Shown piece after piece: positions 62,061 to 64,000 of a stretch of 64,000 bases of DNA (the stretch's first letter is position 1; every line of letters begins with the position of its first letter). Location: assembly GCF_902635505.1 (NCBI RefSeq), contig NC_045429.1, forward strand, positions 217,747,997-217,811,996, in the 5' to 3' direction. The notes below the pieces were generated by a model. It was not told the DNA's origin. It saw only the letters and a program-made list of their open reading frames with translations, and searched no databases. Made by a program: the position numbers and the translations under genes. Origin of the DNA: Sarcophilus harrisii. Lineage: Eukaryota > Chordata > Mammalia > Dasyuromorphia > Dasyuridae.

Positions 62061-62820
62061 CATTAGAGCATTGAGAGCTCTACTTTGTGATGCCAAGAAC
62101 ATCATGCTCCAAAGGACTAAGAATGTGGACTCCCCCAGTCAAGAACAACTATCTGTGACTTCCGGGGGAAAGCTTCTAATTCGTGAGAAGCTAGGGCAGG
62201 AGAAAAAGGTAAAGGATTCCAGCCTTGTATAAGGGGAGGAAAGGGGGAGTGGTGGGGGGGAAGAGAGAAAAGTTAAGGGAAGAAGTACAAGGCTTATAGT
62301 GAGAAACTTCAGTGAGATAAGGTCTGAACTTACAAGAGAATAAGAAGAATGGGTCCCAGTTCAACTTTGTTATCAATTAGTCCAATGACCATAAATCAGT
62401 TTTAAAGGGATAAAATGAATGGATAGTTGATTGAGACAGACATCTTAAAAAAAAAAAAAAAACTACTAAAAAGCCTTAGATCTTTGTCCAATAGTCAAAA
62501 AACTCAATCAAAATTTATCATATAGTTTGATCATTACAGGTAAGGAACCAGTGAAAATAGTTCATTGAAACTTAGAATTTCATTGACAAAGTTCTGTAAC
62601 TAGAAGCCAAATATCTAGATACAGAAACAGATTTACTGCAGAATCTTTGTTTGAAGTAGAATAAAGGCTAGGAAAAGGCTTTTGCTTTCATGTGATTGTA
62701 AAGCCATAAAGCACAATAAAAATATCAGGATCCTATGATGTCTACTAGTTATTTTTTCTTCCTCAAATGAAAAACTGGGGAAAAGTGAGGAAGACAATTA
62801 GATTTACAAATTTTTTGTTT
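62061..62820. other. PM20D2 intron, no feature recognised
   Basis: Only a G-rich run (62230-62265) and an A-tract (62447-62461) stand out. Confidence 0.45.
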
Positions 62821-62869
62821 TGTGTTTAGTTTTTCCAGTATACCACTAGAAAACCCTGAGAATTTCTGG

Positions 62870-63000
62870 CATAACTTGCCAGACCATCCAGCTTTTATTT
62901 GCATGTTCCCTTGCTTACATTGCCCTCCTCACTCCTATCCAGCTGATTCCTATTCTTCTTCAAAGATCACTTGAAGTCTAACATCCCCCAAGAAAAAATA
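62870..63000 (+). repeat. L2 3' fragment
   Basis: 'attcctattcttcttcaaag' and atcacttgaagtctaacatc match the L2 3' coding end. Confidence 0.5.
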
Positions 63001-64000
63001 AATAACAATCATGGCCTTGTAGACCTGTACTCTTCCTCATAACAATAGTACACAGTATGTGTATTACTTCCTAACACTTACTATATAATTCAGCCTTTTT
63101 AGCACTTATAGCACTTCTTAGCACTTGTATAACTTCTTAGCACATTATATAACATATCATTATGAAGTCTATACAAAAAGAAACAAGAGAAAATGGGAAG
63201 AATAAAAATCCTACTTCCAGAAAAATTCAAAATCCTAATAAATATTCACCTTCATATTTCATAAAAGTTGCTATATTGGTAAGTGGTCCTAAGCAATTTG
63301 GTAAGATGTGATTTTCAGAAAGAATAATTTAAAAAAACAACAATCTAGGAAACAGAAAAAAAAATAACTTCTATGTAAAAATAACAGCTAAGATCATTTT
63401 ACTGCTTAGGTTTCAAGGTCTTTCCTAACTCTGTATCTTTTCTAAACCCTAAAAATTAAATCTAGGTTTAAGCTTATACCACACTATGTTTTAAATAACT
63501 TTTTCCTCTTAATAATGTTATATTAATTATAGTAGAAAAATTTTAAAGCAACTTCAAAGTATCTCTATATTTTTGAAAAACCTGTGCTAAATGTTATCCC
63601 CTAGCAACAAAACAATACAAACATCATCAATTCCCTATACAACTAAGTATTTATTGCCCTGGAAATGACCCTGCTTGTTTATAAAGAGGATTAAGAACTT
63701 GTTTTCCTTTTCTTTTTTAAGTAGTTTACAATCACAGGAATTAAAAAGAAGATTTAGAGATCATCTAGTTCTATCTTGTCACTTGAAAATTAGTTAAATC
63801 AAATGTCCCCAGAGTAATTATCTGGAATTTTGTTAAAAGCCAAGTATAGCTACTTCTAAAAATGAAATGAACTCCTTTGACATTCTGTATTTGCCTTAAC
63901 TTCAAGAAATTAACTTTAACTTAAGGTTAATTAACTTTAACTTCAATTTTTCAAATATCTGAGAGGAAAACATTCCCTTCCATTAACAATTCATACCTTT
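63001..64000. other. PM20D2 intron, no feature recognised
   Basis: AT-rich sequence with no repeat family or exon recognised up to the window edge. Confidence 0.45.

Noticed and set aside
63985-64000. Next PM20D2 exon at the right edge (reverse aaag/gtatga donor)
   Set aside because: The base order before the site would give lysine, whereas PM20D2 is expected to have serine before the split glycine; only 4 bases would be visible.

Overview
The window is marsupial nuclear DNA. It carries dense tRNA-derived SINEs whose 3' half resembles an RTE tail, L1 LINEs with marsupial-type 3' ends, many L2 and CR1/L3 LINE relics, MIR-like SINEs and hAT fossils. The coding exons match therian proteins closely. 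The species cannot be fixed from the sequence alone.

Two genes are present and they converge. On the + strand, nine consecutive coding exons (833 to 49141) encode the GABA-A receptor rho-1 subunit GABRR1, from just after the signal-peptide exon to the stop codon. The first exon and the promoter lie left of the window. All splice phases agree and no exon is broken. The exons carry the orthosteric GABA-site residues, the Cys-loop, TM1 to TM4 and the conserved C-terminus. On the - strand, two exons (58708-58898 and 59510-59617) encode the C-terminus of PM20D2, an M20-family dipeptidase. The rest of that gene lies right of the window. The two stop codons are about 9.6 kb apart. This tail-to-tail order is the one I know from human 6q15.

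The remaining 95 percent or so is introns and intergenic DNA built from layered repeats. Highlights are: a CR1/L3 LINE of about 2.7 kb (1.7-4.4 kb); an antisense L2 of about 1.6 kb (18.5-20.1 kb); an L1 inserted into a MIR with a 10-bp target duplication (31.8-33.0 kb); short L1 insertions with perfect 12-17 bp duplications; an antisense L1 of about 1.6 kb sitting inside a split SINE (51.6-53.2 kb); and hAT fossils, two of them with recognisable 8-bp duplications.

No undescribed biological system was found. The points most worth a second look are the GC-AG intron that cuts GABRR1 binding loop C, a NAGNAG acceptor on a 51-bp in-frame cassette exon, an exon-like 51-bp open stretch before the last GABRR1 exon, a 7SL RNA pseudogene, and a long fold-back hairpin at 14.3-14.4 kb.
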